Shown: piece after piece, positions 1 to 6,284 of the stretch
How positions within the stretch are numbered: position 1 is the first letter of the stretch
Layout of the letters: each line of letters begins with the position of its first letter
Source: Candidatus Cloacimonadota bacterium
Lineage (GTDB): Bacteria > Cloacimonadota > Cloacimonadia > Cloacimonadales > JAOZMQ01
DNA length: 7,381 nt
NCBI GenBank assembly: GCA_029934195.1
Contig: JAOZMQ010000144.1
Span: 1 to 7,381, forward strand
Direction: 5' to 3'
The notes under the pieces: generated by a model
Databases searched by the model: none
The model's input: the letters and a program-made list of their open reading frames with translations, nothing else
What the model was told of the DNA's origin: nothing
Program-made: the position numbers and the translations under genes

Positions 1-73
1 TATCAACATACATACAATTATTGTCAATAATTGTTTTGAATGTATAAATACTTGTGCTTAGATTTTTTCTCAT
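1..73 (-). CDS. N-terminal fragment of a probable AAA-ATPase-like / PD-(D/E)XK nuclease family protein (runs off the left edge)
   Basis: On the minus strand an ATG at 73 opens a frame that stays open for 24 complete codons to the window edge. An AAGGAG Shine-Dalgarno lies 7 bases upstream, so this is very likely a true gene start although only a fragment is visible. The peptide starts MRKNLSTSIYTF and continues KTIIDNNCMYVD. This matches the usual opening of the AAA-ATPase-like family (PF09820, often joined to a C-terminal PD-(D/E)XK nuclease domain), whose members begin with a short 'lp.gi..F..ii..n..YVDKT' pattern. Those proteins are usually 500-600 residues, occur in many copies in anaerobic Gram-negative genomes, and have no settled function. 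The family call rests on a short stretch, so it is tentative; the existence of the gene is much firmer. It follows the glycan cluster in the same direction but after a 91-base gap, so it may have its own promoter. Confidence 0.6.
   Translation of the reverse strand, partial: MRKNLSTSIYTFKTIIDNNCMYVD
14..34. repeat. Perfect 10-bp inverted repeat with a one-base centre
   Basis: ACAATTATTG at 14-23 is mirrored exactly by CAATAATTGT at 25-34 around a single T at 24. It lies inside the first codons of the left-edge gene (encoding TIIDNNC on the minus strand), roughly 40-60 bases after its start codon. It could be a dimeric repressor site or a chance result of AT-rich codons; nothing else in the window shares it as far as I could see. 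Confidence 0.5.
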
Positions 74-80
74 TTAATTA

Positions 81-86
81 CTCCTT
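81..86 (-). promoter_or_regulatory. Shine-Dalgarno of the left-edge gene
   Basis: CTCCTT on the plus strand reads AAGGAG on the minus strand, a full consensus ribosome binding site. It sits 7 bases before the ATG at 73. It is the strongest such site in the window and is the main reason for calling the truncated gene at the left edge. Confidence 0.85.
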
Positions 87-125
87 ATTATTTGAGTATT
101 ACGGATTTGATTAAAAACATCTTCC

Positions 126-153
126 AACGTAATCTTACAAAGAAATATGTCAA
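126..153 (-). promoter_or_regulatory. Possible promoter of the left-edge gene
   Basis: A perfect TTGACA -35 box reads on the minus strand at 153-148. Sixteen bases further is TACGTT (131-126), which keeps only the T, A and final T of a -10 consensus. The -35 is exact and correctly placed in the gap between the flippase-like gene and the gene starting at 73, but the weak -10 makes this a tentative call. The rest of the gap (74-164) shows no convincing terminator hairpin with a T-run. Confidence 0.3.
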
Positions 154-164
154 GAGAGACTATA

Positions 165-1052
165 TTATTCAACTAATTTTCTGTTTTTTTTAAATTGTGT
201 AAAAAAATACAAACCAATAAAAGCAGGAATTATCGAATTAAAAATAAAAATCAATAATGAAGTTGCAACTGCAATATCAGAACTAATTGAAAAATGCGAA
301 AGAATATTGATTGCAAAAAATTCTCGTAATCCCAAACCTGCATAAGTAATTGGGATAATATTTGCAAACAGAATCAGTGGAACTGCAATAATAATTGAAA
401 AGAAGGAAATCTGAAAAAAACTATTTATGATGAAAAAATATTGAATCATTGTTAAACAGACATATATAATCTGATTAAGCGAAATAAATGGTATGATTTT
501 TAGATATTCTTTTGAAAGATTTTGGAAGAAATCTATATGAATAAATCTTATTAAAAAATAAAAAAGTAAAGGACTAATAACAAAAAAAAGAAAAATTGTT
601 AATCTCCACACAAGCAAATATTGGTCAAAAAAGAAAAGGGATGAAAATGATGCAAAAAGCAAAATAGTCCATGTCTTAAATAATCTTTCTAAAACTACAG
701 AAGTCATTGTCGATTTTTTTTTCTGATTTACGAAGAAGATTTTTCCAAAAACAGCATGTCCTCCCGGCAACAAAAATCTTAAAGCTTCACCAATAAAAAA
801 TGATTTTATAACTTCATTTTTTATTGGAACATAAGCTGGGTTTGTCATTAAATATCGTCTCCAATTATTGTATTGAATAAACAATTTAATAGTTGCGGAA
901 ACAAGCAAAATTAAAAACACTGGAATTTTTATTTTTAAAAAATTAGTAAAAGTCTCTTTCAACGGAATTTTTTGGAAAATGAAAAATAAAATGGTAATAG
1001 TTAAAATTATTTTCAAGACATAAAAAATTCTCTTTTTTGTAAGAATCTTCAT
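165..1052 (-). CDS. Flippase-like integral membrane protein (LPG synthase TM region / UPF0104 family)
   Basis: The 295-residue product is almost entirely hydrophobic, with about seven or eight membrane segments, and sits in the inner membrane. Family signatures (PF03706) are visible: GEALRFLLPGGHAVFGK around residues 88-104, an ERL motif at 122-124, and PITYAGLGLRE at 234-244, the family's conserved P-x-x-x-x-G-x-G-x-R-E element. Related domains move or help assemble lipid-linked products (MprF flippase half, AglD partners), but many stand-alone members have no known substrate. The frame extends upstream to a TTG at 1100, but that start would overlap the glycosyltransferase gene. The ATG at 1052 has AGGA 7 bases upstream and fits the 16-base gap, so I use it. 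As the third gene after a Wzi-like barrel and a GT2 enzyme, it most likely helps export or present a glycolipid or surface glycan; that role is inferred from context. Confidence 0.8.
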   Translation of the reverse strand: MKILTKKRIFYVLKIILTITILFFIFQKIPLKETFTNFLKIKIPVFLILLVSATIKLFIQYNNWRRYLMTNPAYVPIKNEVIKSFFIGEALRFLLPGGHAVFGKIFFVNQKKKSTMTSVVLERLFKTWTILLFASFSSLFFFDQYLLVWRLTIFLFFVISPLLFYFLIRFIHIDFFQNLSKEYLKIIPFISLNQIIYVCLTMIQYFFIINSFFQISFFSIIIAVPLILFANIIPITYAGLGLREFFAINILSHFSISSDIAVATSLLIFIFNSIIPAFIGLYFFTQFKKNRKLVE

Positions 1053-1059
1053 AATGTTT

Positions 1060-1063
1060 TCCT
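1060..1063 (-). promoter_or_regulatory. Shine-Dalgarno that fixes the flippase-like gene start
   Basis: TCCT on the plus strand reads AGGA on the minus strand, 7 bases before the ATG at 1052. The longer reading of this frame starts with TTG inside the preceding gene, so this site favours the shorter 295-residue protein. Confidence 0.65.
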
Positions 1064-1068
1064 GTGGA

Positions 1069-2094
1069 TTATTTCCAAGACCATTTACTAAAAGTTCCAA
1101 TAAGACTGAAAAAAATTAAATAATAAGGGAAAATCATTATATAGAGAATCCCAATTAAGTTTAATTTTTCTCGATGTTTTATTGAAAGTATTAACCAGAA
1201 AATAGTACAACTCAATAGGTACATTCCAGCATCAATAAATGAAAAATTTGAGATTAGATGCCATAAAAGATAAATGTAGAAAATAAAAGTAAAAAGCGAT
1301 AAAAGTTGGATTGGAAAACGAGACATTGAAAATTTGCCATATCTTCGCTTTTGTTGTTGATAGAAATTTTTGCTCTTAAAAGTTATAACAGGAGATAGAA
1401 AATTGTAACGAATTTTTATTTTTTCTTTAAAAAAGAGATTCAATAAAGCTTTATCATCTCCGGCAACATGATTTTTAATTTTTTTATATCCACCAACTGA
1501 TTTAAAGGAAATTCTCGAAACTGCTAAATTTCCACCAGCACAAGAAAATGGAAATCCTAAACCAATTGTAGCGGAATACATGCCAAAAGAGATTAATTTG
1601 AATAATTGAGAAAAACTGCTTACATCTTTCTCGATATATCTGCCAACAACCATTCCTGTATCATCATCAAAGAAATTATTGTAATCATTTATCCAATTTT
1701 CCGGAGGTTGACAATCTGCATCTGTGAAAAGGAAAATATCATAATTTGCTTTTTCTGTTGCTAATTTAAGAGCTGCTTTTTTACCTTTATATTCGTCATC
1801 TTTTTGGTTTAGTCTAAAAACTTTCACATTGGAAAATTCGGATGCAAATTCTTTCAATAATGTAAAACTTTTATCTGTCGAAACATCATCAACAATAATT
1901 ACTTCGTATAGGTTTTTGTCATATTTGATTTTCTTTAAAGAATTGAAAAGAAAAGGAAGGTTTTCTTCTTCATTTCTACAAGCAATAAGAACAGAATATT
2001 TGCGAATTTTTCTATTAAGAACTTTCTTATTTTTTAAAATTCCATAAGATAAAATAACAATAAATATTGAATAAATAAAAATTATGAAATCCAT
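1069..2094 (-). CDS. Membrane-associated family 2 glycosyltransferase
   Basis: The 341-residue protein should transfer a sugar from a nucleotide-sugar donor on the cytoplasmic face of the inner membrane. It has one N-terminal membrane segment (about 2-20), a GT-A catalytic domain (about 33-255) and two to three C-terminal membrane segments (about 262-335). GT2 motifs are intact: ACRNEEENLP at 38-47, IIVDDVSTD at 66-74, the metal-binding TDAD at 124-127, the catalytic-base region AGDDKALL at 211-218, and QQQKRRYGK at 246-254, which corresponds to the Q-x-x-R-W-type acceptor/processivity motif with Tyr for Trp. No specific donor or acceptor can be read from these motifs. Its ATG overlaps the stop codon of the Wzi-like gene by one base (TAATG), and no good Shine-Dalgarno precedes it, so translation is probably coupled to that gene. 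Context points to synthesis of a surface polysaccharide or glycolipid. Confidence 0.88.
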   Translation of the reverse strand: MDFIIFIYSIFIVILSYGILKNKKVLNRKIRKYSVLIACRNEEENLPFLFNSLKKIKYDKNLYEVIIVDDVSTDKSFTLLKEFASEFSNVKVFRLNQKDDEYKGKKAALKLATEKANYDIFLFTDADCQPPENWINDYNNFFDDDTGMVVGRYIEKDVSSFSQLFKLISFGMYSATIGLGFPFSCAGGNLAVSRISFKSVGGYKKIKNHVAGDDKALLNLFFKEKIKIRYNFLSPVITFKSKNFYQQQKRRYGKFSMSRFPIQLLSLFTFIFYIYLLWHLISNFSFIDAGMYLLSCTIFWLILSIKHREKLNLIGILYIMIFPYYLIFFSLIGTFSKWSWK

Positions 2095-3608
2095 TAATAG
2101 AACACTTTATAACTCAGAGAAAATTCGTTAATTGTTGCAAAATTATCTTCAGATAAATATTGGTAACCGATTCTCAAATTATGGCGATGCAAAAAATTCC
2201 ATCCAAGAACTGATTTGATTTTGAATTTGTCTGTAATTTGACCTTCAAGCCAAGTTGCTGTATCTTTTGGTCGAGATTCATAATTGATATAAAATTGATT
2301 CCCAACACTTCCTTGTCGTGTATATGAAACAAAATTTATCCAATTGATTGTTTTGGTAAAAGGTAATTTGTATTGCATTGCGTATTGAATGAGATTTGCT
2401 CCGTCTGGAAATCCCAGAGGATTGTCATCGTGCGAATATTTATCAACAAGAAATTTATGTGTATAAATCCACGGTCTTATTGCTGTAAATTCAAAAGTAA
2501 GATTGTCAGTGTTTTTTTTATTGAGAATATTGGTTATTGATATTCCTGTTTGAGTAGCATACTTATTTCCCCACCAATCGGTGAAAATTTTACTTTTACT
2601 CAATTCATCAAAAAGAAAATTGAAGTAATGGTGAATATTCTTTGATAATTTCCAGTTGTATCCAAAGAAAATCATTATGTTATCACGGTCTCCGAGATTG
2701 TGTTCCGTAACTCTCATAATTGTTTGTGGTAATAAATAGTTAAAATCTATGGTTCTATTTCCATAAATAACTTCTTCTCCAAAAAAAAGATGCCATTTTT
2801 CATTTTTTCGGTGAATTGAATGTACCACAAGATTTTTCTCATCAAATTTTTTCCCATCAGAAAAGGTAGATAATGAATCTGCAATTAAACTTGCATGAAG
2901 AAAATTAAGATACCATTCACCAAAATTTGCTTGATAAGATAGATAGCCGTAATCATTGGAAACATCACTTAAAATAATGCTTCCTCCGATATTATTTCCA
3001 AGATTAAATTTACCTCTTCCGACAGCAAAGACACCAAATTGAGAGTCAAACTCAATTTTAGCTGTAACCTTGTCGAGATAGATTTTTTTATGATCATCAG
3101 AAGATTGATACCAGCTATTTAAAAGAGAAGATTTTTTTGCATATTCATAATTTCCAGTAAAATGTCCTTTCCAAAAATTTGCGTTAAATTTTAGGTTTTG
3201 GTTAAAAGAGCCATTTAGTTTGATTCCATTATATGCAAAATAATAAGATTTATTCTCTTTATCAGAAAAAAAATCCAAACCAGTAAATAGGTGAAAATTA
3301 AGTAAGAGATGGTTGTTTTTGATTTTTTTATTTACACTCAGGAATGATGTTGAAGGATTTTTTCCTTGAAAAAGTTCAATCAAAGAGGAATAAAATTTAT
3401 GTTTTGAGGAAAGAGCAAAATCAACTCTCTCTTTTCCGTTTTCCAAATTTAAAGAATAATTTACAGGTAGATTTTCATTTAAAAAATATGCACTGAAATC
3501 TTGATCTGTCAGAAAAAAATTATTTGTATTTGATGCCGATAGAACTCCAATCGCAAATACTGTAATTAATGATAAAAAAAACATTATTTTTTTTATAGAA
3601 TTTAACAT
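2094..3608 (-). CDS. Outer-membrane beta-barrel protein, capsule assembly Wzi-like family
   Basis: The 504-residue protein starts with a signal peptide (MLNSIKKIMFF, then a hydrophobic stretch, likely cleaved after LSA at residue 25). It ends in an alternating strand closing with Tyr (SLSYKVFY), the usual signal for BAM insertion into the outer membrane. Family marks recalled from the Wzi group (PF14052) are GRGKFNLG with the following GGSIILSDVS (about 197-217), FGEEVIYGNR (276-285), HNLGDRDNIMIFF (303-315), EFTAIRPWIYTH (373-384) and NPLGFPDGAN (396-405). In enterobacteria Wzi binds capsule to the cell surface; distant relatives in other phyla are less well studied. The frame also reads from an ATG at 3620, but GGAG lies 6 bases before the ATG at 3608 and nothing comparable precedes 3620. 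First gene of the leftward cluster, so it probably anchors or exports the glycan made by the next gene. An unspecified porin-like barrel is the alternative. Confidence 0.72.
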   Translation of the reverse strand: MLNSIKKIMFFLSLITVFAIGVLSASNTNNFFLTDQDFSAYFLNENLPVNYSLNLENGKERVDFALSSKHKFYSSLIELFQGKNPSTSFLSVNKKIKNNHLLLNFHLFTGLDFFSDKENKSYYFAYNGIKLNGSFNQNLKFNANFWKGHFTGNYEYAKKSSLLNSWYQSSDDHKKIYLDKVTAKIEFDSQFGVFAVGRGKFNLGNNIGGSIILSDVSNDYGYLSYQANFGEWYLNFLHASLIADSLSTFSDGKKFDEKNLVVHSIHRKNEKWHLFFGEEVIYGNRTIDFNYLLPQTIMRVTEHNLGDRDNIMIFFGYNWKLSKNIHHYFNFLFDELSKSKIFTDWWGNKYATQTGISITNILNKKNTDNLTFEFTAIRPWIYTHKFLVDKYSHDDNPLGFPDGANLIQYAMQYKLPFTKTINWINFVSYTRQGSVGNQFYINYESRPKDTATWLEGQITDKFKIKSVLGWNFLHRHNLRIGYQYLSEDNFATINEFSLSYKVFY

Positions 3609-3614
3609 TATTGT

Positions 3615-3618
3615 CTCC
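3615..3618 (-). promoter_or_regulatory. Shine-Dalgarno that fixes the Wzi-like gene start
   Basis: CTCC on the plus strand reads GGAG on the minus strand, 6 bases before the ATG at 3608. This site overlaps the codons of the alternative upstream start (ATG at 3620), which has no ribosome binding site of its own, so the shorter protein is preferred. Confidence 0.7.
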
Positions 3619-3755
3619 ATTTTAAATATAAATCAATCCGTTAATATCTTGATTTTGCGTCAAATGATATTTTTAGCAAATCTTATAACGAAATTTATTG
3701 CCAAGATTACATCGAAAAATTGTCTGTATTTTGGGAAATGAAAATTATTAGTGAT

Positions 3756-3759
3756 GGAG
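3756..3759 (+). promoter_or_regulatory. Shine-Dalgarno that fixes the PLP-enzyme gene start
   Basis: GGAG lies 5 bases before the ATG at 3765. Two other starts are possible in the same frame, a TTG at 3720 and an ATG at 3738, but neither has a correctly spaced ribosome binding site and neither adds residues that belong to the DUF2007-like domain. Confidence 0.7.
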
Positions 3760-3764
3760 AAAAA

Positions 3765-5171
3765 ATGTCAGTATCAAATAAAGATAAATTTGAAGGACTG
3801 CAATTAATTTATGAGGCTACAAGTCAGGTAGATATTCCTTTGGTAAAATCAATTTTAGATGAAGAAGATATTGTCTATCTAATAAAAGGGGAGCATTTAC
3901 AGAATTTATTCGGAATAGGAAATCTTGGAATGGGTTTCAATCCGATTGTTGGAAAAACGAAGTTTTATGTTCGACAGAGTGATGTTATCAGGAGTACAGA
4001 ATTAATTTCTGTAATGATGGATTCTCTAACGAATAAAGATGTTGAAATGGTAAAAGAAGGAAAATTGAATTTTTCAAAACCAACATTATTATTAAATAAA
4101 CAGAAATGTCTTCAGAATTTGAATTTTATGGTAGAAAAAGCATATAAAAATAGTCTGAGTTTTCGACCACATTTCAAAACTCATCAATCTGCAGAAATTG
4201 GTGAATGGTTTAGAGGATTTGGTGTGAATAAAATTACAGTTTCATCGGTTGATATGGCAACATATTTTGCTTTGCATGATTGGGATGATATTACAATTGC
4301 TTTTCCTTTTAATCAAAGAAATATGAAAGAAATAAATGTTCTTTCTGAAAAAAATTCTATTAATATACTGATTATTAATGAAGAATCCATTTTATTTTTA
4401 AAAGAAAATTTAAGACATCAAATAGGTTTTTTTATTGAAATTGATACCGGATATCATCGAACCGGAATTGATGCTTCAAATTTTACAGATATTGAAGCAA
4501 TTTTGTTAAAAGCAAGAGAAGTCGAATTGTTAGAGTTTAAAGGCTTTTTAACTCATTCCGGTCATAATTATAATGCCAATTCAATTGATGAAATTACAGA
4601 AATTAGTTTGGATTCCCATAAAAAAATGAGGGTTCTCAAGGATAAATTTATTGATTTATATCCAAATTTAATTCTGTCAATTGGGGATACTCCAAGTTGC
4701 ACACTTTTAAATTCATTTGAAGGAATTGATGAAATTCGTCCTGGAAATTTTATTTTTTATGATGTAATGCAATATAAATTGAATGTTTGTAAATTGGAAC
4801 AAATAGCTGTTAGTGTTTGTTGTCCGGTGGTTGCAAAAAATATTGAACGAAATGAAATAGCTATTTATGGTGGTGCAATTCATCTATCAAAGGAATTCAT
4901 AGAAAATTCATTTTTGGATCGGGTTTATGGATTGTTAGCTTTGGGTGATGGAAGGGATTTTACAGAAATAATTGATGGTGGTTTTGTAAAATCATTGTCA
5001 CAAGAACACGGGATTTGTCATATTCCTCAAGAATATTTAAGCAGAATTAAGGTTGGAGATTTACTTTTTGTGCTTCCTGTTCATTCTTGTCTTACTTGTA
5101 ACCTATTGAAAGAATATCACTTAATTTCAGATGATTATTCTAAGAAAAATATTATCTTTCAAAATAAATGA
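3765..5171 (+). CDS. DUF2007-like domain fused to a fold-III PLP enzyme (D-serine dehydratase / D-threonine aldolase family)
   Basis: The 468-residue product looks cytoplasmic and has two parts. Residues about 9-85 match DUF2007, a small putative signal-transducing or binding domain ('LIYEATSQVDIPLVKSILDE' followed by strands ending in KFYVRQSD). From about residue 100 on is an alanine-racemase-like TIM barrel plus C-terminal beta domain. The Schiff-base lysine is K138 in RPHFKTHQ. Other family motifs are EIDTGYHRTGI (225-235), THSGHNYN (263-270), GDTPSCT (307-313), RPGNFIFYD (325-333) and SQEHG (412-416). The C-terminal H440-S-C442 corresponds to the metal pair: His-x-Cys is known from zinc-dependent D-serine dehydratase, while D-threonine aldolases use His-x-Asp. 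That favours a dehydratase-like enzyme, but the substrate is not proven. Start chosen by GGAG 5 bases upstream. Its stop overlaps the next gene's ATG (ATGA). The DUF2007 fusion is unusual and may give ligand or partner control. Confidence 0.82.
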   Translation: MSVSNKDKFEGLQLIYEATSQVDIPLVKSILDEEDIVYLIKGEHLQNLFGIGNLGMGFNPIVGKTKFYVRQSDVIRSTELISVMMDSLTNKDVEMVKEGKLNFSKPTLLLNKQKCLQNLNFMVEKAYKNSLSFRPHFKTHQSAEIGEWFRGFGVNKITVSSVDMATYFALHDWDDITIAFPFNQRNMKEINVLSEKNSINILIINEESILFLKENLRHQIGFFIEIDTGYHRTGIDASNFTDIEAILLKAREVELLEFKGFLTHSGHNYNANSIDEITEISLDSHKKMRVLKDKFIDLYPNLILSIGDTPSCTLLNSFEGIDEIRPGNFIFYDVMQYKLNVCKLEQIAVSVCCPVVAKNIERNEIAIYGGAIHLSKEFIENSFLDRVYGLLALGDGRDFTEIIDGGFVKSLSQEHGICHIPQEYLSRIKVGDLLFVLPVHSCLTCNLLKEYHLISDDYSKKNIIFQNK

Positions 5172-6280
5172 TTATGAAAAAATATAAAAGAGTTTTCATC
5201 TTTATCTTCTTGATTTTATCAACAATTATTTCTTCTGAAGAACTCAATGAGAAAGAACAAGAATTATTGAATATAAAATCAGCTATTGAAAAAAAGAAAA
5301 TTGATATTGATAAATTTGATAAACAGAAAAAAAATGCGGAGAAAGATAAAAATCAGATAAAAAAGAAAGTAAACCAAAATTCAAAAAAAGCGGAAAAATT
5401 TAAAAATGAGGAGTTGAAGATTAAGGATAAAATTGGGAAAACTGAAATAGAATTGAGTAGCACTACAAGCAAAATTTCCCAACTGGAAAATCAATGCAAA
5501 AAAGAAGTCTATCAATTGATGTTAATTGATTATAAATCTTTGGTGTATAAAAAATCTTCTGTTGAGCAAATAATTTTAACCGGAATTATTAATTCTACTT
5601 GTGCTGAAATACGGAAACAAAGTGATAGAATTTCTTCATTATCGAAAATTAGGACACGTCAGGAAAAGGATATTAAGGATTCAAGATGGTTGAAAATTGT
5701 AGCTCGCAAAAACCTAAAAAAATATAATAAAGAAGTGACTAAATTGGAAAAGAAAATAGTTTCTTACGATGAAAAAAAGAGAAAATTTCTCAAAGAAATA
5801 AAAGAATTGGAAGAAAATGCTAAAGCAATGGAATCATTAATTGCTAAGTTAAAATTAGAAATGAAATCACAAGAATATTCATTTGAATTTTCGACACCAA
5901 AACTCAAATGGCCTTGTGAAGGAAATATTATTCGACAATATGGGAAATTGAAGAACAAAGAATATAATGTTTATGTTGTGAATAATGGCATTGACATTAG
6001 CACCCCGGAAGGAACTGAAATAAAAGCAATTGATGATGGAATCGTGATCTTCTCGGAGAGATTTGGTCATTCCGGAAAATTGGTGATTATTGATCATCAG
6101 AATGGATTTTATAGCTCTTATGCTCATAATAAATCTCTTCTTGTTTCCAAAGGAGATAAGATTCACCAACAACAACCAATAGCTATAAGTGGAAAAACCG
6201 GAAAAGTAAATGAACCTTCTCTACATTTTGAATTGAGAAAGAAAGGAAAACCGGTAAATCCAATGGATTATTTGGAATAA
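5168..6280 (+). CDS. EnvC-like murein hydrolase activator: coiled coil plus degenerate LytM (M23) domain
   Basis: The 370-residue protein is exported: KKYKR followed by a hydrophobic stretch to about residue 22 forms a signal peptide, ending near SS-EE. Residues about 24-235 are a Lys/Glu-rich coiled coil, as in EnvC. Residues about 245-369 are a LytM/M23 domain (LKWPCEGNIIRQYG at 247-259 region, GKLVIIDH, SSYAH, LHFELRKKGKPVNP). Compared with active M23 enzymes, the first zinc His of H-x-G-x-D is Asn (N272, while D276 stays) and the first His of H-x-H is Ser (S351, while H353 stays); H320 is kept. Loss of these residues argues against hydrolysis and for activating N-acetylmuramoyl-L-alanine amidases in the periplasm during cell separation, as EnvC and NlpD do. 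The start overlaps the previous stop (ATGA), with no clear Shine-Dalgarno, so translation is probably coupled; the Met at 5174 is an alternative. The next gene starts four bases after its stop. Confidence 0.82.
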   Translation: MIMKKYKRVFIFIFLILSTIISSEELNEKEQELLNIKSAIEKKKIDIDKFDKQKKNAEKDKNQIKKKVNQNSKKAEKFKNEELKIKDKIGKTEIELSSTTSKISQLENQCKKEVYQLMLIDYKSLVYKKSSVEQIILTGIINSTCAEIRKQSDRISSLSKIRTRQEKDIKDSRWLKIVARKNLKKYNKEVTKLEKKIVSYDEKKRKFLKEIKELEENAKAMESLIAKLKLEMKSQEYSFEFSTPKLKWPCEGNIIRQYGKLKNKEYNVYVVNNGIDISTPEGTEIKAIDDGIVIFSERFGHSGKLVIIDHQNGFYSSYAHNKSLLVSKGDKIHQQQPIAISGKTGKVNEPSLHFELRKKGKPVNPMDYLE

Positions 6281-6284
6281 AAAA

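Larger units (their letters stand above)
3609..3764. promoter_or_regulatory. Divergent intergenic region, presumed promoters of both clusters
   Basis: These 156 bases separate the start codons of the two divergent clusters, so both promoters should lie here or be fired from here. On the plus strand TATAAC at 3684-3689 resembles a -10 box, but no -35 stands at a suitable distance. On the minus strand TTGACG (complement of 3658-3663) resembles a -35 but has no good -10. No operator palindrome or riboswitch-like fold was recognised. The role is therefore inferred from gene orientation rather than from clear boxes. Confidence 0.45.

Noticed and set aside
98..133. Six-base inverted repeat (ATTACG ... 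CGTAAT) with a 24-base loop, considered as a terminator or operator
   Set aside because: The stem is short, the loop is long and no T-run follows in either direction, so chance is the simpler explanation.
74..164. Search for a terminator or RNA gene between the flippase-like gene and the left-edge gene
   Set aside because: No GC-rich stem followed by T-run and no tRNA-like or other structured element could be recognised.
1053..1100. Longer flippase-like protein starting at TTG 1100
   Set aside because: It would overlap the preceding gene by 32 bases, uses a rare start codon and adds a hydrophilic stretch; the ATG at 1052 has a good AGGA site.
1829..2047. Open frame on the plus strand opposite the glycosyltransferase gene
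   Set aside because: It is antisense to a well-supported GT2 domain, has no Shine-Dalgarno and shows no recognisable motif.
3720..3764. Upstream starts (TTG 3720, ATG 3738) for the PLP-enzyme gene
   Set aside because: Neither has a properly spaced Shine-Dalgarno, and the GGAG at 3756-3759 serves the ATG at 3765.
5764..6175. Two overlapping minus-strand open frames within the EnvC-like gene
   Set aside because: They lie opposite the coiled coil and LytM domain of a clear gene, have no ribosome binding site and no family resemblance.
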